From: Bordetella ansorpii
GTDB lineage: Bacteria > Pseudomonadota > Gammaproteobacteria > Burkholderiales > Burkholderiaceae_B
Reading direction: 5' to 3'
DNA: 64,000 bases
Assembly (NCBI RefSeq): GCF_900078315.1
Contig: NZ_FKBS01000029.1
Coordinates: 917,364-981,363, forward strand
The notes under the pieces are model-generated. The model was given only the letters and a program-made list of their open reading frames with translations, searched no databases and was not told the origin of the DNA. Each line of letters opens with the position of its first letter. Positions within the stretch are counted from its first letter, which is position 1. The position numbers and the translations under genes are program-made. Shown piece after piece: positions 54,692 to 64,000 of this stretch.

Positions 54692-55672
54692 ATGAGCCGT
54701 ATCCCCCTGCGCCGCCTGGCCGCGCTGTTCACCCTGTTCGCCTGCGCCGCCCTGCCCGCCGCGCATGCCGCGCAAGGCAAATGGCCCGACCGGCCGATCA
54801 CCATCGTGTCGCCCTACGCCCCCGGCGGCACCACCGACATCCTGGCGCGCCTCTTGGCCAACCGCCTGCACGACAAGCTGGGCCAGACCATCATCGTCGA
54901 GAACAAGGCGGGGGCCGGCGGCAACATCGGCACCGATCTGGTGGCCAAGGCCAAGCCCGACGGCTACACCTTCCTGCTGGCGGCCAGCGGCCCCATCGTG
55001 ATCGCGGGCACGTTGTATTCCAGGCTGAACTACAAGCCGGAAAGCGACTTCACCGCCGTCTCGCCGCTGGCGCGCACCAGCTTCGTGGTGGCCGTCAACG
55101 CCAAATCCGGCCTGACCTCGCTGAACGACATCATCGCCAAGGGAAAGACGGGCGATCTCTCGTTCGGCTCGGCCGGTTCGGGCACGCCGCAGCACATCAT
55201 CGGCGAGATGTTCAACGTGGCCGCCAAGACGAAGATCCAGCACATCCCCTACAAGGGCTCGGGTCCGCTGCTCAACGACCTGGTGGGCGGCCAGGTGCCG
55301 ATGGCCTTCGAGAACCCGCTGCCCATCATGCAACAGGTCAAAGCGGGCAACCTGAAGGTGCTGGCCGTGACCGGCGCCCAACGCTCGGCCGCGCTGCCCG
55401 ACGTGCCCACGCTGGCCGAGAGCGGCATCCAGGGCTTCGATGCGCAACCCTGGTATGGCCTGCTGGGCCCGGCCGGCATCCCCGCCGACATCACCCAGCG
55501 CATGAACAAGGAAGTGCAGGCGGTGCTGGCCTCGCCGGACGTGAAGAAGCAACTGGCCGACCTGGGCGTGGAACCCATGATGATGACGCCCAAGGAGTAC
55601 CAGGACTTCATCGCCCGGGACATCGTGAAATGGGGCGCGGCGGTGAAGGCCTCGGGCGCCACGGTGGACTGA
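54692..55672 (+). CDS. Bug-family (TctC-like) periplasmic solute receptor
   Basis: A protein of 326 residues. A signal peptide (about 1-26, ending AHA) is followed by PITIVSPYAPGGTTDILARLLAN and IIVENKAGAGGNIGTDLVAKAKPDGYTFLLA. CAGGAGA precedes the ATG. It is the third Bug receptor in the window and has no transporter or enzyme partner nearby; it is divergent from the HIT gene. Ligand unknown. Confidence 0.94.
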   Translation: MSRIPLRRLAALFTLFACAALPAAHAAQGKWPDRPITIVSPYAPGGTTDILARLLANRLHDKLGQTIIVENKAGAGGNIGTDLVAKAKPDGYTFLLAASGPIVIAGTLYSRLNYKPESDFTAVSPLARTSFVVAVNAKSGLTSLNDIIAKGKTGDLSFGSAGSGTPQHIIGEMFNVAAKTKIQHIPYKGSGPLLNDLVGGQVPMAFENPLPIMQQVKAGNLKVLAVTGAQRSAALPDVPTLAESGIQGFDAQPWYGLLGPAGIPADITQRMNKEVQAVLASPDVKKQLADLGVEPMMMTPKEYQDFIARDIVKWGAAVKASGATVD

Positions 55673-55769
55673 CGCGCGCCGGTTGACGAAAGACGGCGGG
55701 ACGGCGCATAGTCGGCTCGCCGTTTTTCATTGCGGCGCCGGTGTACGGCGCCGCGCCTTCTGGATTTCC

Positions 55770-56159
55770 ATGCAGCCGTTTCTCGATCATGCCGCGGTCG
55801 CCGCGCTGGCCGCCCGCTCCGATGCCGTCACGCAGCCGTGTGCCTGCCTGAAATCGCTATCCGCCGCATGGACCAGCGAGCCGGTGTCGTTCCCCGAGGC
55901 CCAGTTGCGGCAGATCGGCACGCTGCGCGAGTCTGCCTACGATGAACCCACGTTCGAGGAATTCCATCCGGCCGGCACGCATTTCTGGTCGCCCGAGGCG
56001 CCCATCGCCCCGCGCTACTTTCCGGCCAACCGCAGCGACGTGTGGGAATGCACGACGTGCGGGCGCGTGTTCCTGCGATATGTGGAAGGCGGCGGATACT
56101 TCGTGGACCGGCGGGTCCGGCCGCTGGCCGGCGAATTGCTGGTGGACGCGGCGATCTGA
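55770..56159 (+). CDS. Small protein with a CxxCG zinc-ribbon-like motif
   Basis: A protein of 129 residues, cytoplasmic, with no signal peptide. The C-terminal part holds WECTTCGRVFLRYVEGGGYFVD, a CxxC pair like half of a zinc ribbon, plus further cysteines near residues 24-26 (CACLK) that could complete a site. The middle is acidic and aromatic (YDEPTFEEFHPAGTHFWSPEAP). No established family is recognised. The ATG at 55770 has only a weak ribosome-binding site (GGAT), so the start is uncertain. It converges on the third exoprotein gene. Confidence 0.7.
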   Translation: MQPFLDHAAVAALAARSDAVTQPCACLKSLSAAWTSEPVSFPEAQLRQIGTLRESAYDEPTFEEFHPAGTHFWSPEAPIAPRYFPANRSDVWECTTCGRVFLRYVEGGGYFVDRRVRPLAGELLVDAAI

Positions 56160-56232
56160 TACCGCCCGCCGCGGTCGCGGCGGATCGGTACCGGATCCGG
56201 CGTCAGGCAACGGCCCGCGCGCCTTCGGCCAT

Positions 56233-59200
56233 TTACCGGCTGCTGATTCGCAGCCAGCCCCCCAGCGCGCGGTTGCAGGGATGCACGCCGCCCCCCGCGA
56301 CACCCTGGCCGCACTGGCTGTCCGCATCCTGCTGGGCAGGCTCCTGCGCTTCGATCACGGGTTGGCTGCCGTCCTCGAAAGGCGTGCGCAATAGCTGGGC
56401 CGGCATCTGCGACAGCCCTCCCGGCAGGATCGAGAAGGTACCCGGAACGAAGGCCAGCGCGTAGTTGCCCGACGCCGCCAACGTGCCCTGCCCGATGGCG
56501 TAGCTGCCCAGCGCATCGCCCGCCGCGCGCGCCAGCAGGCCCGAGAACACGCTGTCCAGGCTGTCCCACGACGCCAGGCTGCCACCGCTGAGCATCCACG
56601 TCAGCGCGGGGTCCGCCTGCCCGGTCATGCGGCTCTGGTCGCCGGCTGTCACCGTCACCGGTCGGGGCGTGACCACCAGATTCGCACCCGTGTAGCGCAC
56701 GTCGTAGTTGGCCGAAGCCGACAGCGTGCCTTGCGTGATCGCGTAACTGCCCACGCCGCTGCGCTCGCCAGCCGTGGTCGCCAACGCACCGGCCAGCGTA
56801 TCGCCACCGGCCAGGCCCTGCCCGCCCAGCAGATACGTCAACAACGGATTGGCCTGGCCATACTGCCGGCTCAGCCCGTTGGCCGTGACCACCAGCACGC
56901 GCGGCGCGATGTCCGCCGAGGTCGCCGCCGTATTGGACGCCAGCACGTAGTTGCCCGCCTTGCCGCCCGCCAGCACGATATCCGACACGTCCACCCGCTT
57001 GCCCGTGCCCGCGTTGATGTCGGCGAACAGGAAGCGCCCATCCGCTGATACCGCGTCGCCGAACAGCACGCCGGCCAGGCCGACGTTGCCGGTTGCTGCC
57101 GTGGTGGCGTCATACACCTTGCCATCGGCGGAGACTACCGCCGAGATCGTGCGCGGCGTGACGGCCAGGCTCGCGCCGTTGTAGGTCAGCACGTAGTTCG
57201 GCGAAGCGGCCAGCGTGCCCTGCGTGATGCCGTAGCTGCCGACGTCGCTCGTCTGCTGCGCCGCCGTGGCCAGTTGGCCGCTGAGCGTATCACCGTTGAC
57301 CAGGCCCTTGCCGCCCACCGTGTAGGTCAACGCGGGATTGGCGTCGCCGTACACCCGCGTCTGGCCGCCGGCATCGACGACGATGGCGCGCGGCACGATG
57401 CTCAGCGTGCCGGCCGTAAAGCCCGTGACATCGTAGTTTCCCGACGCCGCCAGCGTGCCTTGCAGGATGCCGTAGCTGCCCACCCCGCTGGCCTGCGTTG
57501 CGTTGCTGGCCAGTGCGCCGGTCAGCGCATCGCCGTTGACCAGGCCCCTGCCGCCCACGGTATAGGCGAAGCCGGGATCGGCATCGCCATAGTCACGCGA
57601 GGCATTGTCCGCCGTGATCGTGATCGCGCGCCTGCCGACGGTCAGCGTCCCGCCCGTGAAGCCGGTGACATCGTAGTTGCCCGATGCCGCCAGCGTGCCC
57701 TGCGTGATGCCGTAGCTGCCCACATTGCTGGTCAGGCCTGCCAGCGTCGCCAGTGCGCCGGTCAGCGTATCGCCATTGACCAATCCCTTGCCGCCCACCG
57801 TGTATGTCAACCCCGGATTCGCATCGCCGTAGTCGCGCGACAGATTGTCCGCCGCGATGCTGATCGCACGCTTGCCGATAGTCAGCGTGCCGCCCGTGAA
57901 GCCGGTGATGTCGTAGTTGCCCGACGCCCCCAGCGTACCCTGCGTGATGCCATAACTGCCCACATTGCTGGTCAGGCCCGCCAGCGTCGCCAGTGCGCCG
58001 GTCAGCGTATCGCCATTGACCAACCCCCTGCCGCCCACCGTGTACGTCAACCCCGGATTCGCATCGCCGTAGTCGCGCGACAGGTCGTCGGCCGCGATGC
58101 TGATCGCGCGCCTGCCGATGGTCAGCGTGCCGCTCGTGAAGCCGGTGACATCGTAGTTGCCCGACGCCGCCAGCGTGCCCTGCGTGATGCCGTAACCGCC
58201 CACATTGCTGGTCAGGCCTGCCAGCGTTGCCAGCGAACCGGTCAGCGTATCGCCATTGACCAGACCCCTGCCGCCCACCGTGTACGTCAACGCCGGATTC
58301 GCATCGCCGTAGTCGCGCGACAGGTCGTCGGCCGCGATGCTGATCGCACGCCTGCCGATGGTCAGCGTGCCGCCCGTGAAGCCGGTGATGTCGTAGTTGC
58401 CCGAGGCCGCCAGCGTACCCTGCGTGATGCCGTACGCCCCTACATTGCTGGTCAGACCCGCCAGCGTCGCCAGTGCGCCGGTCAGCGTATCGCCATTGAC
58501 CAATCCCTTGCCGCCCACCGTGTATGTCAACCCCGGATTCGCATCGCCGTAGTCGCGCGACAGATCGTCGGCCGCGATGCTGATCGCACGCCTGCCGATG
58601 GTCAGCGTGCCGCCCGTGAAGCCGGTGATGTCGTAGTTGCCCGAGGCCGCCAGTGTGCCCTGCAGGATGCCGTAGCTGCCCACCCCGCTGGCCTGCGTTG
58701 CGTTGCTGGCCAGTGCGCCGGTCAGCGCATCGCCGTTGACCAGGCCCTTGCCGCCCACCGTATAGGCGAAGCCGGGATCGGCGTCGCCATAGTCACGCGA
58801 GGTATTGTCCGCCGTGATCGTGATCGCACGCCTGCCGACGGTCAGCGTGCCGGCCGTGAAACCGGTCACGTCGTAGTTGCCCGACGCCGCCAACGTGCCC
58901 TGCGTGATGCCGTAGGCCCCCACATTGCTGGTCAGGCCCGCCAGCGTTGCCAGAGAACCGGTCAGCGTATCGCCATTGACCAGCCCCCTGCCGCCCACCG
59001 TGTACGTCAACCCCGGATTCGCATCGCCGTAGTCGCGCGACAGATCGTCGGCCGCGATGCTGATCGCACGCTTGCCGATAGTCAGCGTGCCGCCCGTGAA
59101 GCCGGTGATGTCGTAGTTGCCCGACGCCCCCAGCGTGCCCAACAGGATGCCGTAACTGCCCACGTCGCTGGCCTGCGTGGCCGAGGTGGACAACGCGCCT

Positions 59201-62200
59201 GTCAACGTGTCGCCACCGACCAGGCCACTGCCGCCCACCGTGTAGGTGAACGTGGGATCGGCATCGCCGTAGACGCGCGACTGGTCATCCGCCGCAACGG
59301 TGATGGAGCGCTTGCCTATCGTCAGCGTACCGCCTTGCACCGTGATGTCATAGCCCGTCTGGCCCGAGTACAGGCCATTGGCGATGGTGTAGGTGCCGGC
59401 GTCGGCATCCGTCAGGTCGCTGCCCAGCGTACCTTGCAGCACGGCGGAGACGTCCGAACGGCTGTAAGTGAAGGGGAGTTGATAGGACTGCCCGTCGTAG
59501 GTCTTGGACGCATCGTCCGCCGTGACGGTCACGCTCGTCAGGAAGCTGCGCAGCAGCGGGCCGGTATGTCCTTCATAGATGCGCCAGGCCTTGCCCGTGC
59601 CGCCGGCATCGTCGATGTCCCAACCGGCATCGGCAAACGTGGAAAGGTCCTGGAACTGGGCCAGCGTCAGGCGCGTGCCCAGGCCGTTGTCCGTACCGCT
59701 GCCGTCGTCCAGCCAGAACGAGGCGGTGATGCTGGGGGGAAGCGCCGGATCCAGCGCGTCGACGCCGCCCACCAGGCCGCCCTTGGCCGCGGCCCCGGAC
59801 ACGCCGCCCGTCGCATAGGCGTTGCCGATGGAACCGTCCAGCACGAGGCCGGCCAGGCCGCCCGCATAGGCGCCTGCCGAACTCGCCGCATTGGACACGG
59901 CCCCGGTGGCATAGGCGTTCAGGACGGTCCCACCCGTCATCACGCCCAGCAGCCCGCCCGCCACCGCATCGGTCGCCGTAACGGAAAGGCCGGACACGGC
60001 CCCGGTGGCATAGGACCCGCGGATGGCAGACCCGCTCTCCATCACCGCGACCAGGCCGCCCGCGGCCACGCCGCTGCTGCTGCCCGGAGGCAGGCTGCTG
60101 GAGACCGTGGCGGAAACATCGCCGTTGGCGAACGACCGGTCGATCATGCTGTCGATCAGGGACCCGACCAGTCCCCCGGCATAGCCGAACACGTTGCCCG
60201 AGACCGCCACGTTGCCGGTCGCGTAGGTATCCGTGATGCTGCTCTGCAGGGCGTATCCCACCAGGCCGCCCAGGATGACGTCGACCCCCGGCGTGGTGCT
60301 GACCGCGCCCGTCGCATGGGAGTCGGCGACCGACCCGTTCTCCAGGTAGCCGACGAGGCCGCCGGCGCCCAGGGCACCCGGCGAGGACACCGTGACGGTG
60401 CCGGTTGCATACGTATCGCTGATGATGCCGCCGTCGACGTGCCCCACCAGCCCGCCGGTCATGAGTCCGCCGGACACGTTCGCGGTGGCATGAGAATCGG
60501 TGATGGACGCATGGGCCGGATTGGTGACGCCGTCCTCTTTCAGCAACGTGCCCACCAGGCCGCCCACGAACTCGGTGCCCTCGACCGTGCCGGCGGCACT
60601 GGAGCCGGTCACCGTGGCGCTGGCGACGACGCCGGCCAGTCCCCCCGCGAAAGCCCCGTTGGATACCGTCGCCTGGACATGCGCGTTCGAGATGCTTGCG
60701 TTCCCGGTTGCGATACCGACCAGCCCGCCGACGATGGCGCCTGCGCTGCCGGCCACCTGGCCCGTCACGTTGACGTTCTGGATCGTGCCGCCCGCCATCG
60801 ACCCGGCCAGCGCACCGGCGGCATCGCCGCCGTCGATCCGGACACGGGTCAGGTCCAGGTTGCTGATCTGTGCGGACGTCAGGCTGGCGAACAGGCCGGC
60901 CTCGGCGAGCGTGCCGTCCGCGACGGTCAAGCTATCGATGGCATGGCCGTTGCCATCGAGCGAGCCGTCGAAGGCCTGGATGGGCACGAAACCCCGGCCG
61001 GCATTCCAGTTGACGGTGCCGCTGGCGTCGATGTCGTTGGCCAGTGTGTAGGCCCCGCCCCCGGCGACGATGCCTTGCAGGCCATAGACGTCGAACAGCC
61101 GGTACGGCGTATCGCTGGCGCCGTTGCCGTCCAACGCGCGCAGGAAGCTGGCGCCCGAGTCCGTGTCCAGCTGGAAGTCGCGCGCGTAGAAGCTGGGCAG
61201 ACTGCTGCCCACCTGGCGCCATGCGCCCGGGCCGCTCTGCCGATAGGTATCGACATTGATTGCCGTGTTGCCGACCAGTGCGATGTCCTGTCGTGCATCG
61301 ATACTGAAGGTGCCGTCCGCGGCGTCGATGGCGCCCGCCAGCGTCAGGCCTTGCGGGGCGACGAGCGAGAGCGACGAAGCGTCGGCCCACTGCGTGTTGC
61401 CGCTGAGCGTCAGCCCCTGCGTGCCGGTCAGCACGATGTCGCCGCTGACGCCGAAGGCGCCGGTGGTAGCCACCGACAAGGCGCCGGCCGCCGTGATGTC
61501 GCTGTCCAGCAGATACGATGACGTATCGGCCGTCAGCCTCAGATTGACGTTCTGGCCGGCCGCCAGCACGCTGCCGTCCAGCGGTCCCAGGAAGTCCAGG
61601 TCGGCGCTCGCGGCCAGATCGCCCGCCGCGCTGGAGATCGCCGCAATGGTATTCGATACGCTGCTGGCAGTCGTGTCGATGGCCAGTTCGCCGAGGCTCA
61701 ACGTCAGGTTGGTGGTCACGCCCTGGTCGTTGAACGTCGCCCCCTTCTGCGTCGTGCCGTGCAGATAGGCCAGGACGTTGCTGTCCACGGCATCCGAGGT
61801 CGTCAAGGCATAGAAATAGCCGTTGGCGCCGATCGAGCCCTGGCCCGCCTGCGCGCCCTGCGACGCCACGATCACACTGCCGCCCGCACCGGCCACCGCG
61901 CCGCCAGCCCCAGTCACGGTGCCGCTGACGGCCTTGGGGGTTTCGCCCGCGGCGAACTGCCATTGCAGGTAGGGGTAGAGCCCGGCGCCCGTACTCCAGA
62001 TCGACGGATCGAAGCCCGGCAGCAATATGCCCTGCATCTGCGCCGTGGTCAGTGCCGTGCCGCCGCCCGACGAAGTGGCCTGGCCGGAGGTCGCTGTGTT
62101 CCAGTACGAGGAGATGACGACGCCTGTACCCGACGTGGCATTCCCTATCAGTCCGCCCTTGACGCCGCTGCCGTACACGTAGCCCGTGGCGTAACTGTTC

Positions 62201-64000
62201 TGGACCGTCCCATCGGACTGCCCGACCAGCCCGCCCGCACTCCCGCCGCCCGAGACCGCGCCCATCGCGTAGGCGTCGCTGATGAAGCCGCTGCTCAAAA
62301 CACCGACCAACCCGCCGCCTGACTGAACCGCCGTGACCGAGCCCGTGGCGTAGCTCTGCACGACCGAGCCGAGGCTGATCGCTCCCACCAGCCCGCCGGC
62401 GATCTGCCCTTCGACCGTCCCTGTCGCGGCGCTGTCCACGATGTTGCCGAGCATCAGTCCGGCCAGTCCGCCCGCATAGTTCCTCGCGGTCACGTTGCCG
62501 GATGCCAATGAACCCTGCACCAGGCCGGAGGACATATAGCCGACCACCCCGCCCGCTGAATACGCGGCTACCCCCATGTTCATGACGGTCGCGGCAGAGC
62601 GCGCGTTGCTCACAGTACCGTTGGAGGAGACATACCCGACGACACCGCCCGTGTTGTTGCCGCCCACCACCGAGCCCGTCACGTCGACGTCCTCGATCGC
62701 CCCCCCTGATTGCTGCCCCATGACCGCGCCGACCTGGGAGCCGTCCCCCCCGTCGATGGACACGTTCGTCAGGCTGAGCCGTCGCACCGTCGCGTTGTTG
62801 CCGGAGCCGATCAAGCCGACTCTCGCATTGCCCGCGCTCTTGATATAGAGGCCATCGATGACATGGCCCGCGCCATCCAGCGAGCCGGTGAAGACCAATG
62901 CCCCCGAGCCGGCGATCGGCACGAAGCCCCGGTCGGCGCGCCACACATCGGACAGCGAGCGCGTGGCCGACATGTCGATGTCGTTGCCAAGAATGTAGGC
63001 GGCCCCGAGGTTCATCGCCATCAACTGCACCTGGTGCGCGGTGCGCAGCGTGGTCGAGTATTCACTGCGCAGCATGGGCCGCGTCGAGCCGTCGATCATG
63101 AACCAGGTATTGGTGAAGTCGAAGCCGGCATAGCTGGCCTGGCTATAGGCATTGGCGGTACTCAGCGCCGTGGCGGTGATGGCCCCTCCTGCGCCCAGGG
63201 CGGCACCACGCCCCGTGGAGGTAGCGTCCCAAAAAGCATTGGCAGCCAATGTACCCGTGCCCGCGTAACCGATGAGTCCCCCGACATCGGCGATGCCCGA
63301 GACCGCGCCCGAGGCATACACGCTGCTCAGTATCCCGCCCTGGATGGGATTGCCGTACCCCAGCCCAGTGAAGCCGATCAGTCCGCCCACCCCCTGGCGG
63401 CCACTCACTGCGCCGGTGAAGTAGGCATTGGTCATGCTGCCCGCGCGCAGGCGGCCCACCAGTCCGCCGACTTCATCCAGGCCCGATACGCTCGCGCTGG
63501 ATGTGACGTTCGTGAAGTTGACCTGGTCGGCCAGACCCACCAGGGCGCCATTCAAACCTTCACCGGAAACGGATCCGGTGACGTATACATTGGACAACGA
63601 ACCCGCATTCATTCTTGCGGCAACGCCTGCGGTGGTCTGGCCCCCGACGATGGACACGTTGGTCAAGCCGAAGTTCTGAAGGCTGGCGTTGGTTGTGTCG
63701 TAGAAAAGACCTTGATAGCCGGCGCCCGGACGATTGATCGTCAGGCCGTCGATGACATGGCCCACGCCATCGAAGGCGCCTACCAAGCCTCTGATCGCAA
63801 CAAAGCCCTCGCCATCGTTCCACAGGCGGGTGCCCGTGGCGTCGATGTCGCGGCCCAACGCAAAGCTCTGCGCGCCATTGGGGCCACCCGTCACGGCAAG
63901 CCCATTCAGGCCTTGCAGGCCGTAGACGTCGCCGATCAGCCAGGGCGCGCCCGCCGAGCCGTCACCGCCGAACAGGCGGGGGGAGGTTGCCCCCGCCGCC
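56233..64000 (-). CDS. Giant exoprotein 3 with GLUG and MBG repeats (5' end outside window)
   Basis: The open frame enters from the right edge and ends at TAA 56233, giving about 2589 residues in the window; no start is present. The upstream part (about 59600-64000) is a run of GLUG-type motifs (GGLVGY and AGGLAG followed by YATG or HATG) typical of secreted adhesins, interrupted by longer segments. Then come about twelve MBG-type domains (SRDYGDANPGLTYTVGG) and one YDG-type domain (KVYDATTAATGNV). The short C-terminus has two cysteines (SQCGQG and HPCNRA) and ends GGWLRISSR. This is the architecture of FHA-family exoproteins; the secretion domain would lie to the right. A role in adhesion or biofilm is inferred. 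The GTG at 63894 is an internal codon, not the start. Confidence 0.93.
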   Translation of the reverse strand, partial: AAGATSPRLFGGDGSAGAPWLIGDVYGLQGLNGLAVTGGPNGAQSFALGRDIDATGTRLWNDGEGFVAIRGLVGAFDGVGHVIDGLTINRPGAGYQGLFYDTTNASLQNFGLTNVSIVGGQTTAGVAARMNAGSLSNVYVTGSVSGEGLNGALVGLADQVNFTNVTSSASVSGLDEVGGLVGRLRAGSMTNAYFTGAVSGRQGVGGLIGFTGLGYGNPIQGGILSSVYASGAVSGIADVGGLIGYAGTGTLAANAFWDATSTGRGAALGAGGAITATALSTANAYSQASYAGFDFTNTWFMIDGSTRPMLRSEYSTTLRTAHQVQLMAMNLGAAYILGNDIDMSATRSLSDVWRADRGFVPIAGSGALVFTGSLDGAGHVIDGLYIKSAGNARVGLIGSGNNATVRRLSLTNVSIDGGDGSQVGAVMGQQSGGAIEDVDVTGSVVGGNNTGGVVGYVSSNGTVSNARSAATVMNMGVAAYSAGGVVGYMSSGLVQGSLASGNVTARNYAGGLAGLMLGNIVDSAATGTVEGQIAGGLVGAISLGSVVQSYATGSVTAVQSGGGLVGVLSSGFISDAYAMGAVSGGGSAGGLVGQSDGTVQNSYATGYVYGSGVKGGLIGNATSGTGVVISSYWNTATSGQATSSGGGTALTTAQMQGILLPGFDPSIWSTGAGLYPYLQWQFAAGETPKAVSGTVTGAGGAVAGAGGSVIVASQGAQAGQGSIGANGYFYALTTSDAVDSNVLAYLHGTTQKGATFNDQGVTTNLTLSLGELAIDTTASSVSNTIAAISSAAGDLAASADLDFLGPLDGSVLAAGQNVNLRLTADTSSYLLDSDITAAGALSVATTGAFGVSGDIVLTGTQGLTLSGNTQWADASSLSLVAPQGLTLAGAIDAADGTFSIDARQDIALVGNTAINVDTYRQSGPGAWRQVGSSLPSFYARDFQLDTDSGASFLRALDGNGASDTPYRLFDVYGLQGIVAGGGAYTLANDIDASGTVNWNAGRGFVPIQAFDGSLDGNGHAIDSLTVADGTLAEAGLFASLTSAQISNLDLTRVRIDGGDAAGALAGSMAGGTIQNVNVTGQVAGSAGAIVGGLVGIATGNASISNAHVQATVSNGAFAGGLAGVVASATVTGSSAAGTVEGTEFVGGLVGTLLKEDGVTNPAHASITDSHATANVSGGLMTGGLVGHVDGGIISDTYATGTVTVSSPGALGAGGLVGYLENGSVADSHATGAVSTTPGVDVILGGLVGYALQSSITDTYATGNVAVSGNVFGYAGGLVGSLIDSMIDRSFANGDVSATVSSSLPPGSSSGVAAGGLVAVMESGSAIRGSYATGAVSGLSVTATDAVAGGLLGVMTGGTVLNAYATGAVSNAASSAGAYAGGLAGLVLDGSIGNAYATGGVSGAAAKGGLVGGVDALDPALPPSITASFWLDDGSGTDNGLGTRLTLAQFQDLSTFADAGWDIDDAGGTGKAWRIYEGHTGPLLRSFLTSVTVTADDASKTYDGQSYQLPFTYSRSDVSAVLQGTLGSDLTDADAGTYTIANGLYSGQTGYDITVQGGTLTIGKRSITVAADDQSRVYGDADPTFTYTVGGSGLVGGDTLTGALSTSATQASDVGSYGILLGTLGASGNYDITGFTGGTLTIGKRAISIAADDLSRDYGDANPGLTYTVGGRGLVNGDTLTGSLATLAGLTSNVGAYGITQGTLAASGNYDVTGFTAGTLTVGRRAITITADNTSRDYGDADPGFAYTVGGKGLVNGDALTGALASNATQASGVGSYGILQGTLAASGNYDITGFTGGTLTIGRRAISIAADDLSRDYGDANPGLTYTVGGKGLVNGDTLTGALATLAGLTSNVGAYGITQGTLAASGNYDITGFTGGTLTIGRRAISIAADDLSRDYGDANPALTYTVGGRGLVNGDTLTGSLATLAGLTSNVGGYGITQGTLAASGNYDVTGFTSGTLTIGRRAISIAADDLSRDYGDANPGLTYTVGGRGLVNGDTLTGALATLAGLTSNVGSYGITQGTLGASGNYDITGFTGGTLTIGKRAISIAADNLSRDYGDANPGLTYTVGGKGLVNGDTLTGALATLAGLTSNVGSYGITQGTLAASGNYDVTGFTGGTLTVGRRAITITADNASRDYGDADPGFAYTVGGRGLVNGDALTGALASNATQASGVGSYGILQGTLAASGNYDVTGFTAGTLSIVPRAIVVDAGGQTRVYGDANPALTYTVGGKGLVNGDTLSGQLATAAQQTSDVGSYGITQGTLAASPNYVLTYNGASLAVTPRTISAVVSADGKVYDATTAATGNVGLAGVLFGDAVSADGRFLFADINAGTGKRVDVSDIVLAGGKAGNYVLASNTAATSADIAPRVLVVTANGLSRQYGQANPLLTYLLGGQGLAGGDTLAGALATTAGERSGVGSYAITQGTLSASANYDVRYTGANLVVTPRPVTVTAGDQSRMTGQADPALTWMLSGGSLASWDSLDSVFSGLLARAAGDALGSYAIGQGTLAASGNYALAFVPGTFSILPGGLSQMPAQLLRTPFEDGSQPVIEAQEPAQQDADSQCGQGVAGGGVHPCNRALGGWLRISSR
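57394..59313. repeat. Eight tandem 240-base repeats (MBG domains) in exoprotein 3
   Basis: Eight consecutive units of exactly 80 codons encode near-identical MBG domains. Landmark bases such as the codons for SGNYD recur every 240 bases. Two sequence types exist: one with SIAADDLSRDYGDANP, and one with TITADN and DADPGFAYTVGG. The second type occurs as units 3 and 8, each preceded by a unit starting KRAIS, which suggests duplication of a two-unit block. Such arrays change length by recombination without loss of frame. Confidence 0.92.

Noticed and set aside
57394..59313. 240-base regular repeats as a possible CRISPR array.
   Set aside because: The repeats are directly abutting, coding and 80 codons long with no spacers; no cas genes are present anywhere in the window.
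57274..61521. Plus-strand open frame of 1415 codons over exoprotein 3.
   Set aside because: Its periodicity mirrors the MBG repeats of the minus-strand gene; it has no domain of its own.
1..64000. Riboswitches, replication origin, prophage or conjugative genes.
   Set aside because: No characteristic conserved leader, DnaA-box cluster, integrase, phage structural or transfer gene was seen.

Overview
The window is GC-rich (roughly two thirds G+C by eye) and dense with genes. It carries three solute receptors of the Bug/TctC type, giant filamentous-haemagglutinin-like exoproteins and FecI/FecR regulators. This mix points to a betaproteobacterium of the Bordetella/Achromobacter group (Alcaligenaceae); that is inference from gene content, as there is no rRNA or species marker.

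Layout. Both ends lie inside giant exoprotein genes. (1) 1-11850, minus strand: a four-gene unit reading STN/TonB-C-like periplasmic protein, ECF sigma factor, FecR anti-sigma factor, then a filamentous-haemagglutinin-family exoprotein that runs off the left edge. (2) 12090-19713: a Bug receptor with a class V aminotransferase, a divergent MFS transporter/AraC pair, a DMP19-like protein, a 49-residue membrane peptide, a VOC protein, tRNA-Arg(ACG) and an old-yellow-enzyme reductase transcribed behind an ArsR repressor. (3) 20171-21944: a degenerate IS3-type remnant followed by an AT-richer two-gene cassette of unknown function that looks like an effector/immunity pair. (4) 22151-26234: a conventional FecI-FecR-TonB-dependent receptor set with a candidate Fur box. 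(5) 26424-35450: a DUF3820 protein, a catabolic cluster (M14-type hydrolase, N-formylglutamate-amidohydrolase-like enzyme, 2-hydroxyacid dehydrogenase, Bug receptor, LysR regulator), a small lipoprotein, a TetR repressor with its own and its neighbour's near-identical operators, and a Tas-like aldo-keto reductase. (6) 35514-38876: otsA, otsB and a PPK2 polyphosphate kinase. (7) 39072-53923, minus strand: a second, complete copy of the STN/sigma/FecR/exoprotein unit, whose exoprotein is 4121 residues. (8) 54055-56159: a HIT hydrolase, a third Bug receptor and a small zinc-ribbon-like protein. (9) 56233-64000, minus strand: a third giant exoprotein (GLUG and MBG repeats) whose start lies beyond the right edge. 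No gene-free stretch longer than about 300 bases remains.

How it works together. The most interesting content is the duplicated unit in which FecI/FecR-type surface signalling appears to be attached to a giant exoprotein instead of an iron receptor. In each copy the STN domain, normally the N-terminal plug extension of a TonB-dependent transducer, is carried by a separate 234-residue exported protein that continues into a TonB C-terminal-like domain and has no beta-barrel. The STN stop and sigma start overlap as ATGA in both copies, and the exoprotein genes share a conserved 60-base upstream arrangement. A conventional FecI-FecR-receptor set in the same window gives a direct comparison. No TpsB/FhaC-type transporter for the exoproteins is visible here.
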